A DNA stretch of 46,450 nucleotides from Flavobacteriaceae bacterium (GTDB lineage Bacteria; Bacteroidota; Bacteroidia; Flavobacteriales; Flavobacteriaceae), in contig JABAZA010000043.1 of the NCBI GenBank assembly GCA_018608725.1, positions 1 to 46,450 on the forward strand. The letters run 5' to 3'. Below, one piece after another: positions 10,067 to 18,288 of this stretch. The notes beneath the pieces are model-generated. The model had not been told where the DNA came from. It ran no database searches and saw only the letters and a list, made by a program, of their open reading frames with translations. Every line of letters begins with the position of its first letter. The stretch's first letter is position 1. A program made the translations under genes and the position numbers.

Positions 10067-10869
10067 TAGTTCTGAGATAAAGAGTAGGTTTGAACTTCTT
10101 TTGAGAGAGAAGCTAGTTGAACTCGGTTAGAAACGACTTCTCCAATCACAATGATTGCTGGAGAGCTTAATTGTTTTTCAGCTACAACGGACTCGATTGT
10201 TTGAATTGTTCCAAAGCCTGATTTTTCACGATCTGTCGTTCCATTCTGTATGATGGCAACGGGGGTGGCTTCTTTTCCTGCTTGAGAAAAGACGTTTACA
10301 ATTTGACTTAACTTTCCCATCCCCATTAATATAACAATGGTCGCAGTTGATTGTGCTGCGATCCGAATGTCGGAGGAAAGTTGGTGGGTTTTGGTAGTGC
10401 CTGTGATGACCCAAAAACTTTCAGAAACGTGGCGCATTGTTAAGGGGATTCCTTGACTGGCGGGCACTGCCAATGCAGAGGATATACCTGGTACTACTTC
10501 CGTTTGCAAGTTATGTTGTTGTGCAAATTCAATTTCTTCTGAACCCCGTCCAAACACAAAAGAGTCACCTCCCTTAAGTCGCACCACATGCCCATGACGC
10601 TGTGCTTTGGCAACGATCAAATCGTTGATTTGTTCTTGTTGATAGGAATAGCAACCCCGACGTTTTCCCACAAAAATCTTCTCAGAAATAGACGAGGCGT
10701 ATTTCAAAAGCTCACTGTTTACGAGTGCGTCGTATAAAATAACATTGGCGGTACTGATGGATTTGATGGCTTTCAAAGTGATCAATTCTGGATCGCCAGG
10801 TCCTGCCCCTACAACCGTCAATTTTGGGCGTCGAGACACCCGTTCGATAGATTTAAGTGTCCAGATCAT
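10066..10869 (-). CDS. cobA: Uroporphyrinogen-III C-methyltransferase
   Basis: SAM-dependent methyltransferase (SUMT) converting uroporphyrinogen III to precorrin-2, the branch point to sirohaem. Family motifs: VVGAGPGDPELITLKA at residues ~19-34, VILYDALV, FVGKRRG, VRLKGGDSFVFGRG, VVPGISSALAVPASQGIPLTMR and VILMGMGKL. Length 267 aa is typical of stand-alone SUMT. The start overlaps the end of the sulfite reductase gene by 17 nt; a start at the TTG four codons in would shorten this but no better start is evident. It is coupled to the next gene (TAATG). It consumes SAM, the ligand of the operon's riboswitch. Confidence 0.93.
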   Translation of the reverse strand: MIWTLKSIERVSRRPKLTVVGAGPGDPELITLKAIKSISTANVILYDALVNSELLKYASSISEKIFVGKRRGCYSYQQEQINDLIVAKAQRHGHVVRLKGGDSFVFGRGSEEIEFAQQHNLQTEVVPGISSALAVPASQGIPLTMRHVSESFWVITGTTKTHQLSSDIRIAAQSTATIVILMGMGKLSQIVNVFSQAGKEATPVAIIQNGTTDREKSGFGTIQTIESVVAEKQLSSPAIIVIGEVVSNRVQLASLSKEVQTYSLSQN

Positions 10870-12940
10870 TTTTTCTAAATTCTTTTACGGTCGTTAAAAA
10901 TGCGTTTGCTGTATTAATGTAATTCTTAGCAAATGACTCGGTAGGTTCATTTTTATTGATTTGATAAATAAGCTCTGCAAACGTAGATCCTAACGAGATT
11001 AGATTTGTGGAAACAAATACCTCATCAAATTGACTGATAATTGAGGCTTGTGTATTTGTTGAATGGCTTTTTGATAATAAAAGTGCTTTCGCAGAATTTA
11101 CCATGGAACTGTACGCAAAATAGATGGCGTTGTTGTAGGCTTTTGATTCAAAATCGGCACGAGCATTGGAGATTTTTTCTTCACTTTCTAAAAAAAGTGT
11201 AGAAATTAAATCGATGACAACTCCTGCACATTCGCCAACTCCAATGGCTTTTTGATAGGGCTGCTTTGCCCCCCAATCGATATAATCTTCCGTCTTTAAA
11301 TTTGTACTCTCTGAAAGCGGCTTCAATAGGTTGTAAAAATATTTTTCGCCCTGAATGGCATAATAGTCATAAAATGTTTTTTGATCCGAGTTCAGTTGAT
11401 AGTCATCAAGGATCAATCGCAAGGCTTCTGGTCCTCGTTTGCTAGGAATTTTGATCACTTTATCTGCAAATCGACCGATTCCATTTCCTGAATTTCCACC
11501 GCCTAATAAGACTTGAAGTGCGGGAGCAACGAACTTATCTTTGGTTTTTATTGACATCCCTTGAAACCCAATATTGGCCATGTTGTGCTGTCCACAAGCA
11601 TTCATACATCCACTAATTTTAATCACTAAATCTTTATTGTTTAGATATGTAGGATATTCTGTTTTAATGACTGTTTCTAGTTCTCGTGCAATTCCTGTAC
11701 TGCTTGAAATCCCTAAATTACAGGTGTCTGTCCCAGGACATGCTGTGATGTCAACGGCTTTATTGTACCCTACTTCAGTAAATCCAAGTTTTTCTAATTC
11801 GGTATAAACAACGGGGATTAAATCTTCTCTGACAAAGGGAATGACTATGTTTTGACGTAAGGTCAAACGCAATTCACCTGCCGCATAGGTTTCGACCAAA
11901 TCTGCCAATGCTCTTGCTTTGTCGGTATAAAAATCGCCGAGTAATACTTTAATTCCAATGGCTTTATAGCCAGTTTGTTTTTGTGAGATTACGTTGGTTG
12001 ATTTCCATAATTCAAAAGTCTTTTTATCTTTAATATCAACTGTTGGAGCTTCAATTTTTACGGGTTTAGATATTGGAAAGTTTTCATGATTTACGGGAAC
12101 ACTTTGTTGCTCAATAGCTTTTTGTTCTGTTTCTATGAGTGCTTTAAATGCTTCCAAACCAATCGATTTTAGAAGAAATTTCATGCGGGCTTTTGAGCGG
12201 CTTTTACGTTCGCCATGACGGTCAAAAACTCGTAGAACCCCTTCCATTAAAGGAATGATTTTATCGGATGGCAAAAAGTTATAAAGGGTATCCGCATGAC
12301 GTGGCTGAGATCCCAATCCGCCACCAATCATCACTTTAAACCCTCTCACGTTATTTTCGATTTTTGCAATAAAGCCCAAATCATGAATATAAGACAGGCC
12401 CGTGTCTGAATCGGAAGATGAAAAAGAGACTTTGAATTTTCGACCCATTTCTTGACAAATTGGATTTCTCAAAAAGAATTTAAAAAGTGCATCGGCATAA
12501 GGCGACACATCAAAAGGTTCATCAACATCAAAACCCGCTGTTTCGGAAGCGGTGACATTTCTAACGGTATTTCCGCAAGCTTCTCTTAAGGTGACCTCAT
12601 CGCGTTCTAATTCTGCCCACAGTTCAGGGGTACGGTTCAAATCGACATAATGAATTTGAAGGTCTTGACGGGTTGTAATATGAAGACGTCCACGAGAATA
12701 TTCGTCGGAGACTTCCGAGATACGACGCAATTGATGACTCGATAGTTTCCCATACGGAATTTTTATGCGAATCATTTGAACGCCTTGTTGGCGTTGTCCA
12801 TAGACGCCTCTCGCAAGACGTAGGCTTCTGAATTTTTCTTCATCAATTTTTCCATCTTTAAATTGCTCAATTTTTTGAGCCAATTCAATGATATCTTTTT
12901 CGACAATTGGGTTTTCTATTTCAGTTCTAAAACTTTGCAT
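10853..12940 (-). CDS. Ferredoxin-type sirohaem sulfite reductase with C-terminal HEPN domain
   Basis: Assimilatory six-electron reduction of sulfite to sulfide on a coupled sirohaem and [4Fe-4S] centre. The nitrite/sulfite reductase core occupies about residues 1-570, with two ferredoxin-like half-domains (YSRGRLHITTRQDLQIHY; GELRLTLRQNIVIPF). Cluster ligands are C401-x5-C407 (TACPGTDTCNLG) and C445-x3-C449 (GCMNACGQH). The sequence alone does not separate sulfite from nitrite reductase, but the cysHDN, sirohaem and met neighbours favour sulfite. Residues ~576-695 form an extra all-helical tail resembling a HEPN domain (AYNNAIYFAYSSMVNSAKALL). It lacks the RxxxxH signature of HEPN nucleases, so a binding or structural role is more likely. 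The core call is firm; the HEPN assignment is from pattern only. Confidence 0.9.
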   Translation of the reverse strand: MQSFRTEIENPIVEKDIIELAQKIEQFKDGKIDEEKFRSLRLARGVYGQRQQGVQMIRIKIPYGKLSSHQLRRISEVSDEYSRGRLHITTRQDLQIHYVDLNRTPELWAELERDEVTLREACGNTVRNVTASETAGFDVDEPFDVSPYADALFKFFLRNPICQEMGRKFKVSFSSSDSDTGLSYIHDLGFIAKIENNVRGFKVMIGGGLGSQPRHADTLYNFLPSDKIIPLMEGVLRVFDRHGERKSRSKARMKFLLKSIGLEAFKALIETEQKAIEQQSVPVNHENFPISKPVKIEAPTVDIKDKKTFELWKSTNVISQKQTGYKAIGIKVLLGDFYTDKARALADLVETYAAGELRLTLRQNIVIPFVREDLIPVVYTELEKLGFTEVGYNKAVDITACPGTDTCNLGISSSTGIARELETVIKTEYPTYLNNKDLVIKISGCMNACGQHNMANIGFQGMSIKTKDKFVAPALQVLLGGGNSGNGIGRFADKVIKIPSKRGPEALRLILDDYQLNSDQKTFYDYYAIQGEKYFYNLLKPLSESTNLKTEDYIDWGAKQPYQKAIGVGECAGVVIDLISTLFLESEEKISNARADFESKAYNNAIYFAYSSMVNSAKALLLSKSHSTNTQASIISQFDEVFVSTNLISLGSTFAELIYQINKNEPTESFAKNYINTANAFLTTVKEFRKNDLDT

Positions 12941-12949
12941 TATTTTTTC

Positions 12950-14197
12950 TTATTGAATGAATCCTGCACCAGCAGTGGTATTTGTTTGGGGGTCAATGAT
13001 GATAAAAGATCCATTGGTTCTATGATTTTTAAAGGCATCATAGAAAATAGGCTTGTTGAGTTTAAAAGAGACAAGTGCGATATCGTTTAAATCTAACTGC
13101 TCAACGTCTTCAGTAACTCCTGAAAAATCTGTTTTAATGGTATGGTGAATACGATCTACTTTTGCCAACACTTTATTGACTCCGTGTTGAATGACATATT
13201 TGTTGCCTACATTTAAAGTTTCCTGATCCATCCATGCTATTTTTGCGGTGAATTGTTTGTCAACCACTGGAGGGTTATCGGGTTTTGTAATCATATCGCC
13301 TCTACTGATGTTTATATCATCTTCTAAAGTGATTGTAACAGAGGATCTTCTTGAAGCTGTTTGTACTTCTTGATCGTAAAAGTAGATGGATTGGATTTTG
13401 GTTTTAATTTTAGAAGGCAGTGCCAAAACTGTATCGCCAATACTGAGTTCTCCGCCGTACACTTTTCCTGCATAGCCTCTAAAGTCATGAAATTCTTCTG
13501 TTTTTGGACGGATGACAGACTGTACTGGAAACCTTGGCGTTCCTACATTATAAATGTCTTTAAAGTCTAGGGCTTCTAAGTGTTCCAGAAGCGTTTCGCC
13601 TTTGTACCAATTCATTGTTTCTGAGTTATGAACGATGTTATCGCCTTTTAATGCACTCACTGGAATGAACGTAATGCGTTGATCTTGATAATCGCGCTCT
13701 TTTAATAATTGCTCAAAATCTGATTTTATGGTGTTATACGTATCTTCAGAAAAATTCACTAAATCCATTTTATTAATTGCGACAATAATTTCCTTTACAC
13801 GCAATAAATTATTGATAAAAAAGTGGCGTTTGGTTTGCTCAATCACTCCTTTTCTGGCGTCTATAAGAATGATGGCTGCTTGAGATGTGGATGCACCCGT
13901 AATCATGTTTCTTGTGTATTCTACATGCCCTGGGGTATCCGCTATAATATAACTTTTATTAGTGGTTGAAAAATAGATGTGAGCCACATCGATTGTTATG
14001 CCTTGTTCTCTTTCGGCCACAAGACCGTCAGTGGCAAGGGAAAAATCTAAGTAGTCATATCCTTTTTGTTTACTTGTTTTTTCGATGGCTTCAATTTTAT
14101 CACTTGTCAGCGATTTTGTGTCATAGAGCAATCTTCCTATAAGCGTACTTTTACCGTCATCGACACTTCCTGCTGTTGCTATTTTTAGAACTTCCAT
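12950..14197 (-). CDS. cysN: Sulfate adenylyltransferase subunit 1 (regulatory GTPase)
   Basis: GTPase subunit of ATP sulfurylase; GTP hydrolysis drives formation of APS from sulfate and ATP by CysD. Motifs of an EF-Tu-like G domain are all present: TAGSVDDGKSTLIGRLLYD (P-loop), EREQGITIDVAH (switch I), DTPGHVEYTRNM (G3), NKMDLV (G4) and SALKGDN (G5), followed by two beta-barrel domains. At 415 aa it ends after the CysN part: the APS-kinase domain (CysC) that is fused to CysN in many bacteria is missing. It lies 60 nt after cysD, the largest gap within the operon, and 9 nt before the sulfite reductase gene. Confidence 0.95.
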   Translation of the reverse strand: MEVLKIATAGSVDDGKSTLIGRLLYDTKSLTSDKIEAIEKTSKQKGYDYLDFSLATDGLVAEREQGITIDVAHIYFSTTNKSYIIADTPGHVEYTRNMITGASTSQAAIILIDARKGVIEQTKRHFFINNLLRVKEIIVAINKMDLVNFSEDTYNTIKSDFEQLLKERDYQDQRITFIPVSALKGDNIVHNSETMNWYKGETLLEHLEALDFKDIYNVGTPRFPVQSVIRPKTEEFHDFRGYAGKVYGGELSIGDTVLALPSKIKTKIQSIYFYDQEVQTASRRSSVTITLEDDINISRGDMITKPDNPPVVDKQFTAKIAWMDQETLNVGNKYVIQHGVNKVLAKVDRIHHTIKTDFSGVTEDVEQLDLNDIALVSFKLNKPIFYDAFKNHRTNGSFIIIDPQTNTTAGAGFIQ

Positions 14198-14257
14198 ATA
14201 CTTTTTATAAACTCTTAATGGGTATAATTTTTTGGTTACTTATTTTTTGATATGCGG

Positions 14258-15160
14258 TTAAAAATAACCTTGTTGTTTTCGTTTTTCCATGGCTGCTTCA
14301 GAGCGTTTGTCATCAATTCTGGCGCCCCGTTCTGAGATACTAGAGTCTCTAATTTCTTGAACTACTGATGAAATATCGCTTGCAGAGGATAGCACAGCCG
14401 CTGTACAACTCATGTCTCCCACGGTTCTGAATCGGATGAGGCGTTCTTCAACAACTTCATCTTCATCTCTAAAAACAATGGCATCGTCATTGGTCCAAAT
14501 CATGCCGTCTCTTATAAATGTTTTCCGAAGGTGTGCAAAGTAGATGGATGGAATTTCGATTTTTTCGCGTTCAATATAGGACCAAACGTCGAGTTCTGTC
14601 CAATTTGAGATTGGAAAGACCCGTACATTTTGACCTAATTCGATTTGCCCATTGAGCATATCAAACAGTTCTGGGCGTTGATTTTTTTCGTCCCATTGTC
14701 CAAAATCATCTCGAATAGAAAAAACGCGTTCTTTCGCTCTGGCTTTTTCTTCATCGCGTCTGGCACCTCCAATACACGCATCAAATTTAAATTCTTCAAT
14801 CGCATCTAGCAAAGTGGTGGTTTGCAAAACATTCCGACTGGAATAGCGTCCCGATTCTTCTTTTACTTTGCCTTGATCGATAGCATCTTGTACATTTCTT
14901 ACAATCAATTCCAACCCTAATTCTTCAGTTAATCGATCTCTGAATTCAATGGTTTCTGGGAAGTTGTGACCTGTATCAATATGAAGCAAAGGAAAGGGGA
15001 TTTTAGACGGATAAAATGCTTTTTGAGCTAATCTTACTAAGGTGATGGAATCTTTTCCTCCAGAAAATAATAACACAGGATTTTCAAACTGTGCAACCAC
15101 TTCCCTAAAGATATAGATGGCTTCATTTTCGAGCGGATTAATATGGGATGTATCTTTCAT
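14258..15160 (-). CDS. cysD: Sulfate adenylyltransferase subunit 2
   Basis: Catalytic subunit of ATP sulfurylase, forming adenosine 5'-phosphosulfate with CysN. The PP-loop is LLFSGGKDSITLVRLA near the N-terminus, followed by the family sequence LLHIDTGHNFPET, ACIGGARRDEEKARAKERVFSIRD, VFPISNWTELDVW and the C-terminal KRKQQGYF. I chose the ATG at 15160 (MKDTSHINPLENEAI, 300 aa). The frame can be extended to a GTG at 15187, but that would overlap the end of cysH and adds nine residues not expected in the family. The region before the ATG is A-rich without a Shine-Dalgarno sequence. Confidence 0.95.
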   Translation of the reverse strand: MKDTSHINPLENEAIYIFREVVAQFENPVLLFSGGKDSITLVRLAQKAFYPSKIPFPLLHIDTGHNFPETIEFRDRLTEELGLELIVRNVQDAIDQGKVKEESGRYSSRNVLQTTTLLDAIEEFKFDACIGGARRDEEKARAKERVFSIRDDFGQWDEKNQRPELFDMLNGQIELGQNVRVFPISNWTELDVWSYIEREKIEIPSIYFAHLRKTFIRDGMIWTNDDAIVFRDEDEVVEERLIRFRTVGDMSCTAAVLSSASDISSVVQEIRDSSISERGARIDDKRSEAAMEKRKQQGYF

Positions 15161-15170
15161 TTTATTGTTT

Positions 15171-15779
15171 TTAATTATGTAAACCACATTCTCTATTATC
15201 TAATTGTTTGGTTGGATCAAAGTAATTGAACTCATTTGGCAAGTCATGATTTTTTAGGTATTGGTCCAATTCTTTATCGGAAAAGTGATAAAATGGACTG
15301 ACTTTTAATATGCCATCGGCACTGCGAGATACGACTCCTATGCTGTTCCTAAAAGCTGTTTGTCCTTTTCTAAGATTGGTAAACCACACATCGGGTTTGT
15401 GTGCTGCCATTGCGCGTTTAAAAGGTTCTAGTTTTACTTGTTCCGTAAATAATTGATGTTTTGGATCTTCTACTTGTGGGATTCCCAACACCACATCGCG
15501 ATGTGCTGCTGTTTGTTTTGGAATATATAACTGAATGTTTAAGTTTAATGCATCCGTTAATTCTTCGGCGTGCTTATAGGTACTAGATGTATTGTAGCCC
15601 GTATCGCACCAAATGACTTTTATTGAGGGACTTCGCTGTGTAACGAGGTGTAAAATCGCTGACTCATAGGGTCTAAAATTTGTGGTTACTACCGGTGATT
15701 GCGCATTGTTAAGTGCCCATTCTACAATCTCAGTAGGTGTTTTGGTAGCGAGTTCTTTATTTATTTTTTCTATATCCAT
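15171..15779 (-). CDS. cysH: Adenylylsulfate/phosphoadenylylsulfate reductase, cluster-free type
   Basis: Thioredoxin-dependent reduction of activated sulfate to sulfite. The catalytic cysteine is C198 in the conserved C-terminal ECGLH. Other family features are KVIWCDTGYNTSSTYKHAEEL, VWFTNLRKGQTAFR and ILKVSPFYHFSDKEL. Only two cysteines exist in the protein (C58 and C198). The paired cysteines that bind [4Fe-4S] in typical bacterial APS reductases are absent: that region reads FTEQVKLEPFKRAMA (residues 111-125). By that rule it would be a PAPS reductase, yet no APS kinase is encoded nearby, so the substrate is uncertain. 202 aa is short for the family, and the PP-loop (TTNFRPYES) is degenerate. 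Confidence 0.88.
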   Translation of the reverse strand: MDIEKINKELATKTPTEIVEWALNNAQSPVVTTNFRPYESAILHLVTQRSPSIKVIWCDTGYNTSSTYKHAEELTDALNLNIQLYIPKQTAAHRDVVLGIPQVEDPKHQLFTEQVKLEPFKRAMAAHKPDVWFTNLRKGQTAFRNSIGVVSRSADGILKVSPFYHFSDKELDQYLKNHDLPNEFNYFDPTKQLDNRECGLHN

Positions 15780-15785
15780 AATCTA

Positions 15786-16046
15786 TTATTGACGTCCCCA
15801 TTTTATTTTAGCCCAAGCTCTTTCGTGAAAGAAATAAAGCAGCATTTTGGTGACTAATTCTATAAATCCTATGGAGAATGCTAGGCTTAATGCTCCTGTA
15901 ATTGCCCAAGAAATTAGGATGGTATCAAGCGTTCCTATGATTCTCCAACTTATGGTTTTTAGGAGGCTTCTTTTTACATTATCTGCAACTCCTTGAGATT
16001 GGTTTTTTAGAGTTGATTTGGGTCTGAAAATTTTATTTAAAATCAC
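15786..16046 (-). CDS. DUF2061 small membrane protein in the sulfate operon
   Basis: An 86-aa protein with a basic N-terminus (RPKSTLKNQSQG) and two hydrophobic segments, roughly residues 33-54 (ISWRIIGTLDTILISW onward) and 57-73. The DUF2061 pattern is clear: KRSLLKTISWRIIGTLDT and KMLLYFFHERAWAKIKWG. The function is not established. It is 6 nt upstream of cysH and 39 nt after metZ, so it is transcribed with sulfate activation; a membrane role tied to sulfate or sulfite movement is conceivable, but that is inference. The start must be GTG at 16046 or a rarer codon, because no ATG precedes the domain before an in-frame stop at 16062-16064. Confidence 0.85.
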   Translation of the reverse strand: MILNKIFRPKSTLKNQSQGVADNVKRSLLKTISWRIIGTLDTILISWAITGALSLAFSIGFIELVTKMLLYFFHERAWAKIKWGRQ

Positions 16047-16085
16047 TTTGTACTGTTTTATCTATTTACTAATCAGTGGCACTGA

Positions 16086-17252
16086 TTAACCTAATGCTTG
16101 ATTTAAATCGTTTATAATATCCTTGTGATGTTCCAGTCCTACAGAAACCCTAATGAGTCCGTTTGTAATACTTGCTTCCAATCGATCCTCTTCAGACAAT
16201 TTACTGTGTGTTGTTGAGGACGGATGCGTAACAATTGTTCTAGAATCTCCTAAGTTAGCCGAGAGCGAACAGAGTTTGATTTTATTCAAAAAGGTTTGTC
16301 CTGCTCTTATGCCTCCTTTAATTTCAAAGGAAACAACATTGCCTCCTTTTCGCATCTGTTTTTTAGCAATTTCATACTGTGGATGCGATTTTAAAAATGG
16401 GTATTTTACAACACTCACTTTGGGGTGTTTTTCTAAAAATTTAGCCACTTTTAATGCATTCTTACAATGGCGATCGACACGGACTCCTAAAGTCTCTAAG
16501 CTCTTCGAAAGTACCCACGCATTAAAAGGAGAGAGTGCCGGTCCTGTATTTCGTGAAAACAAATAAATTTGATGTATCAATTCGGCATTTCCTACGGTAA
16601 CACCTCCTAAAACCCTTCCTTGGCCGTCCATTAATTTAGTGGCGGAATGGATGACCAAATCTGCACCGAATTTGATAGGGTTTTGTAGGTAAGGCGATGC
16701 AAAGCAGTTATCGACTATAAGTATTAAATTGTGTTTTTTAGCGATGTTGCCTAAAGCTTCTAAATCCAAAATATCGACTGCAGGATTTGTAGGACTTTCG
16801 GCATAAATAACTTTCGTATTGGGTTGAATCAGACTTTCGAGAGTCTCTAACTGATCTACTTTAAAATAAGAGGTTTCAATATTCCATTTTGGAAAAAATT
16901 TGGTAAACAATGCATGTGTAGAACCAAAAACAGATTGGCAAGACACAATATGATCTCCTGAATTTAATAAAGCGGCAAAGGTTGAAAACACAGCTGCCAT
17001 TCCAGAAGCAAAGGCAAACCCTGCTTCGGCACCTTCCATCGTCACAACTTTATCAATAAACTCTGTGGTGTTTGGGTTTGAAAACCGACTGTACAGGTTT
17101 TGATCGTTTTCTTCAGCAAAGGATGCGCGCATATGTTCTGCATCCTCAAAAACAAAACTGGATGTTAAAAACAAAGGAGATGAATGTTCGCCGTAGGGGG
17201 TGCGACTTAGCTGTTGGCGTATGGCATTAGTTTCAAATTTTTTGTGACTCAT
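16086..17252 (-). CDS. metZ: PLP-dependent sulfhydrylase, O-succinylhomoserine sulfhydrylase type
   Basis: Cys/Met-metabolism PLP enzyme making homocysteine from an activated homoserine and sulfide. The PLP lysine is in HSATKLMDGQGRVLGG, a sequence typical of MetZ. Other motifs are SRFSNPNT, GAEAGFAFASGMAA, YAESPTNP, LIVDNCFASPYLQNP and THPSSTTHSKLSEEDR. 388 aa, the MetZ length. Since the operon encodes MetX next to it, the real acceptor may be O-acetylhomoserine, and it may overlap in function with the metY product two genes upstream; alternatively it could be a cystathionine gamma-synthase. Confidence 0.9.
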   Translation of the reverse strand: MSHKKFETNAIRQQLSRTPYGEHSSPLFLTSSFVFEDAEHMRASFAEENDQNLYSRFSNPNTTEFIDKVVTMEGAEAGFAFASGMAAVFSTFAALLNSGDHIVSCQSVFGSTHALFTKFFPKWNIETSYFKVDQLETLESLIQPNTKVIYAESPTNPAVDILDLEALGNIAKKHNLILIVDNCFASPYLQNPIKFGADLVIHSATKLMDGQGRVLGGVTVGNAELIHQIYLFSRNTGPALSPFNAWVLSKSLETLGVRVDRHCKNALKVAKFLEKHPKVSVVKYPFLKSHPQYEIAKKQMRKGGNVVSFEIKGGIRAGQTFLNKIKLCSLSANLGDSRTIVTHPSSTTHSKLSEEDRLEASITNGLIRVSVGLEHHKDIINDLNQALG

Positions 17253-17290
17253 TTGTATTTGTAATAAATTTGGGATTGATTAAGAAATCC

Positions 17291-18271
17291 TCAAAACACT
17301 TCTTGAGGTTTAAAAATAGTTTCTAATATGGCTTCAAGTTGATCGTATTCAATTAAAAAGGCATCATGACCATGAATCGATTGAATTTCTGATATTGAAA
17401 CCGTGTCTTTGTGGGGCTTTAAATCTACATAGGTATCCCAATTTTCCTTGGCTTTAAAAAACAAATCAGAGTTGATCGTCACAATATGAATCTTAGATTT
17501 TATTTTTGACGCGACTTCAACAAAATCGTTACTTCCTTGAGTGATATCAATTGTTTTTAAAACTTGATTCATCATTTTATAAGCAGCCAATTGAAACCGA
17601 TTGTTGAGTACATTTCCGTGGTAATTTAACCAACTTTCGACAGCAAATACATTTTCTTCTTTTTGTAAGATGCGATCAAATTTTGCCTTAAAAGATTCTG
17701 GAGTTCGGTAGAGCGACATGGCGTGCATGCGTGCATCTATCAAAGGCTGTGAGGAATTATTTAATATTTGTTCTTGTATGTAGCAATTGGCGATTAACCA
17801 ATCGGTAGATTTCCAATCGGATGCAATAGGAATAAGATGTTCTATTAATGTTGGTTTGAGCGCTGCGAGTTCCCACGCCAATCCGCCTCCTACAGAACCT
17901 CCTATGACTGCAAAAAGTTGAGTGATTTTTAGATGGTCTAAAGCCTTCGCAAAAATTTCAGCGATATCACGTGCAGTAAAATCTTTATAATTTTCTACCA
18001 GATTATTTGAAACTTGATCGTGTCCATTGCCTGGAATATTAAAGGCTAAAACCGTAAATACATTGGTATCTATAACTTTATTTGGACCCACAATTGGATT
18101 CCACCATCCGCCTTCTCCCGTAACATTAGAGTTGCCCGTAAGTGCATGATTGATCATCACAATAGGCGCCTCATGTAAGGGCTTCCCAAATTGCTGGTAA
18201 GACAGCACTATCTCAGTTGTCTTACCAGATTTGGTTATATAATTAAGGCTTATGTTTTGTAGCGCACTCAT
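17291..18271 (-). CDS. metX: Homoserine O-acyltransferase (alpha/beta-hydrolase MetX type)
   Basis: Activates homoserine, usually with acetyl-CoA, for sulfhydrylation. An alpha/beta-hydrolase fold is shown by MINHALTGNSNV (oxyanion strand), GGWWNPIVGPNKVIDT, FNIPGNGHDQVSNN, the nucleophile elbow VIGGSVGGGLAWELA, the catalytic Asp region near ITINSDLFF and the late histidine in SIHGHDAFLIEYD. At 326 aa it is shorter than E. coli-unrelated MetX enzymes of ~370-380 aa, as is common in Flavobacteriia. It lies 17 nt after metY and 38 nt before metZ. Whether the acyl donor is acetyl-CoA or succinyl-CoA cannot be told reliably from sequence. Confidence 0.88.
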   Translation of the reverse strand: MSALQNISLNYITKSGKTTEIVLSYQQFGKPLHEAPIVMINHALTGNSNVTGEGGWWNPIVGPNKVIDTNVFTVLAFNIPGNGHDQVSNNLVENYKDFTARDIAEIFAKALDHLKITQLFAVIGGSVGGGLAWELAALKPTLIEHLIPIASDWKSTDWLIANCYIQEQILNNSSQPLIDARMHAMSLYRTPESFKAKFDRILQKEENVFAVESWLNYHGNVLNNRFQLAAYKMMNQVLKTIDITQGSNDFVEVASKIKSKIHIVTINSDLFFKAKENWDTYVDLKPHKDTVSISEIQSIHGHDAFLIEYDQLEAILETIFKPQEVF

Positions 18272-18288
18272 TGGGGTCTCTTAAAAAA

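Noticed and set aside
15160-15187. Longer cysD starting at GTG 15187
   Set aside because: It overlaps the end of cysH and adds MVYIIKNNK, which is not part of the family; the ATG at 15160 follows cysH directly.
16153-16566. Plus-strand ORF of 137 codons opposite metZ
   Set aside because: Despite its length it lies wholly antisense to the conserved PLP enzyme and shows no family motif.
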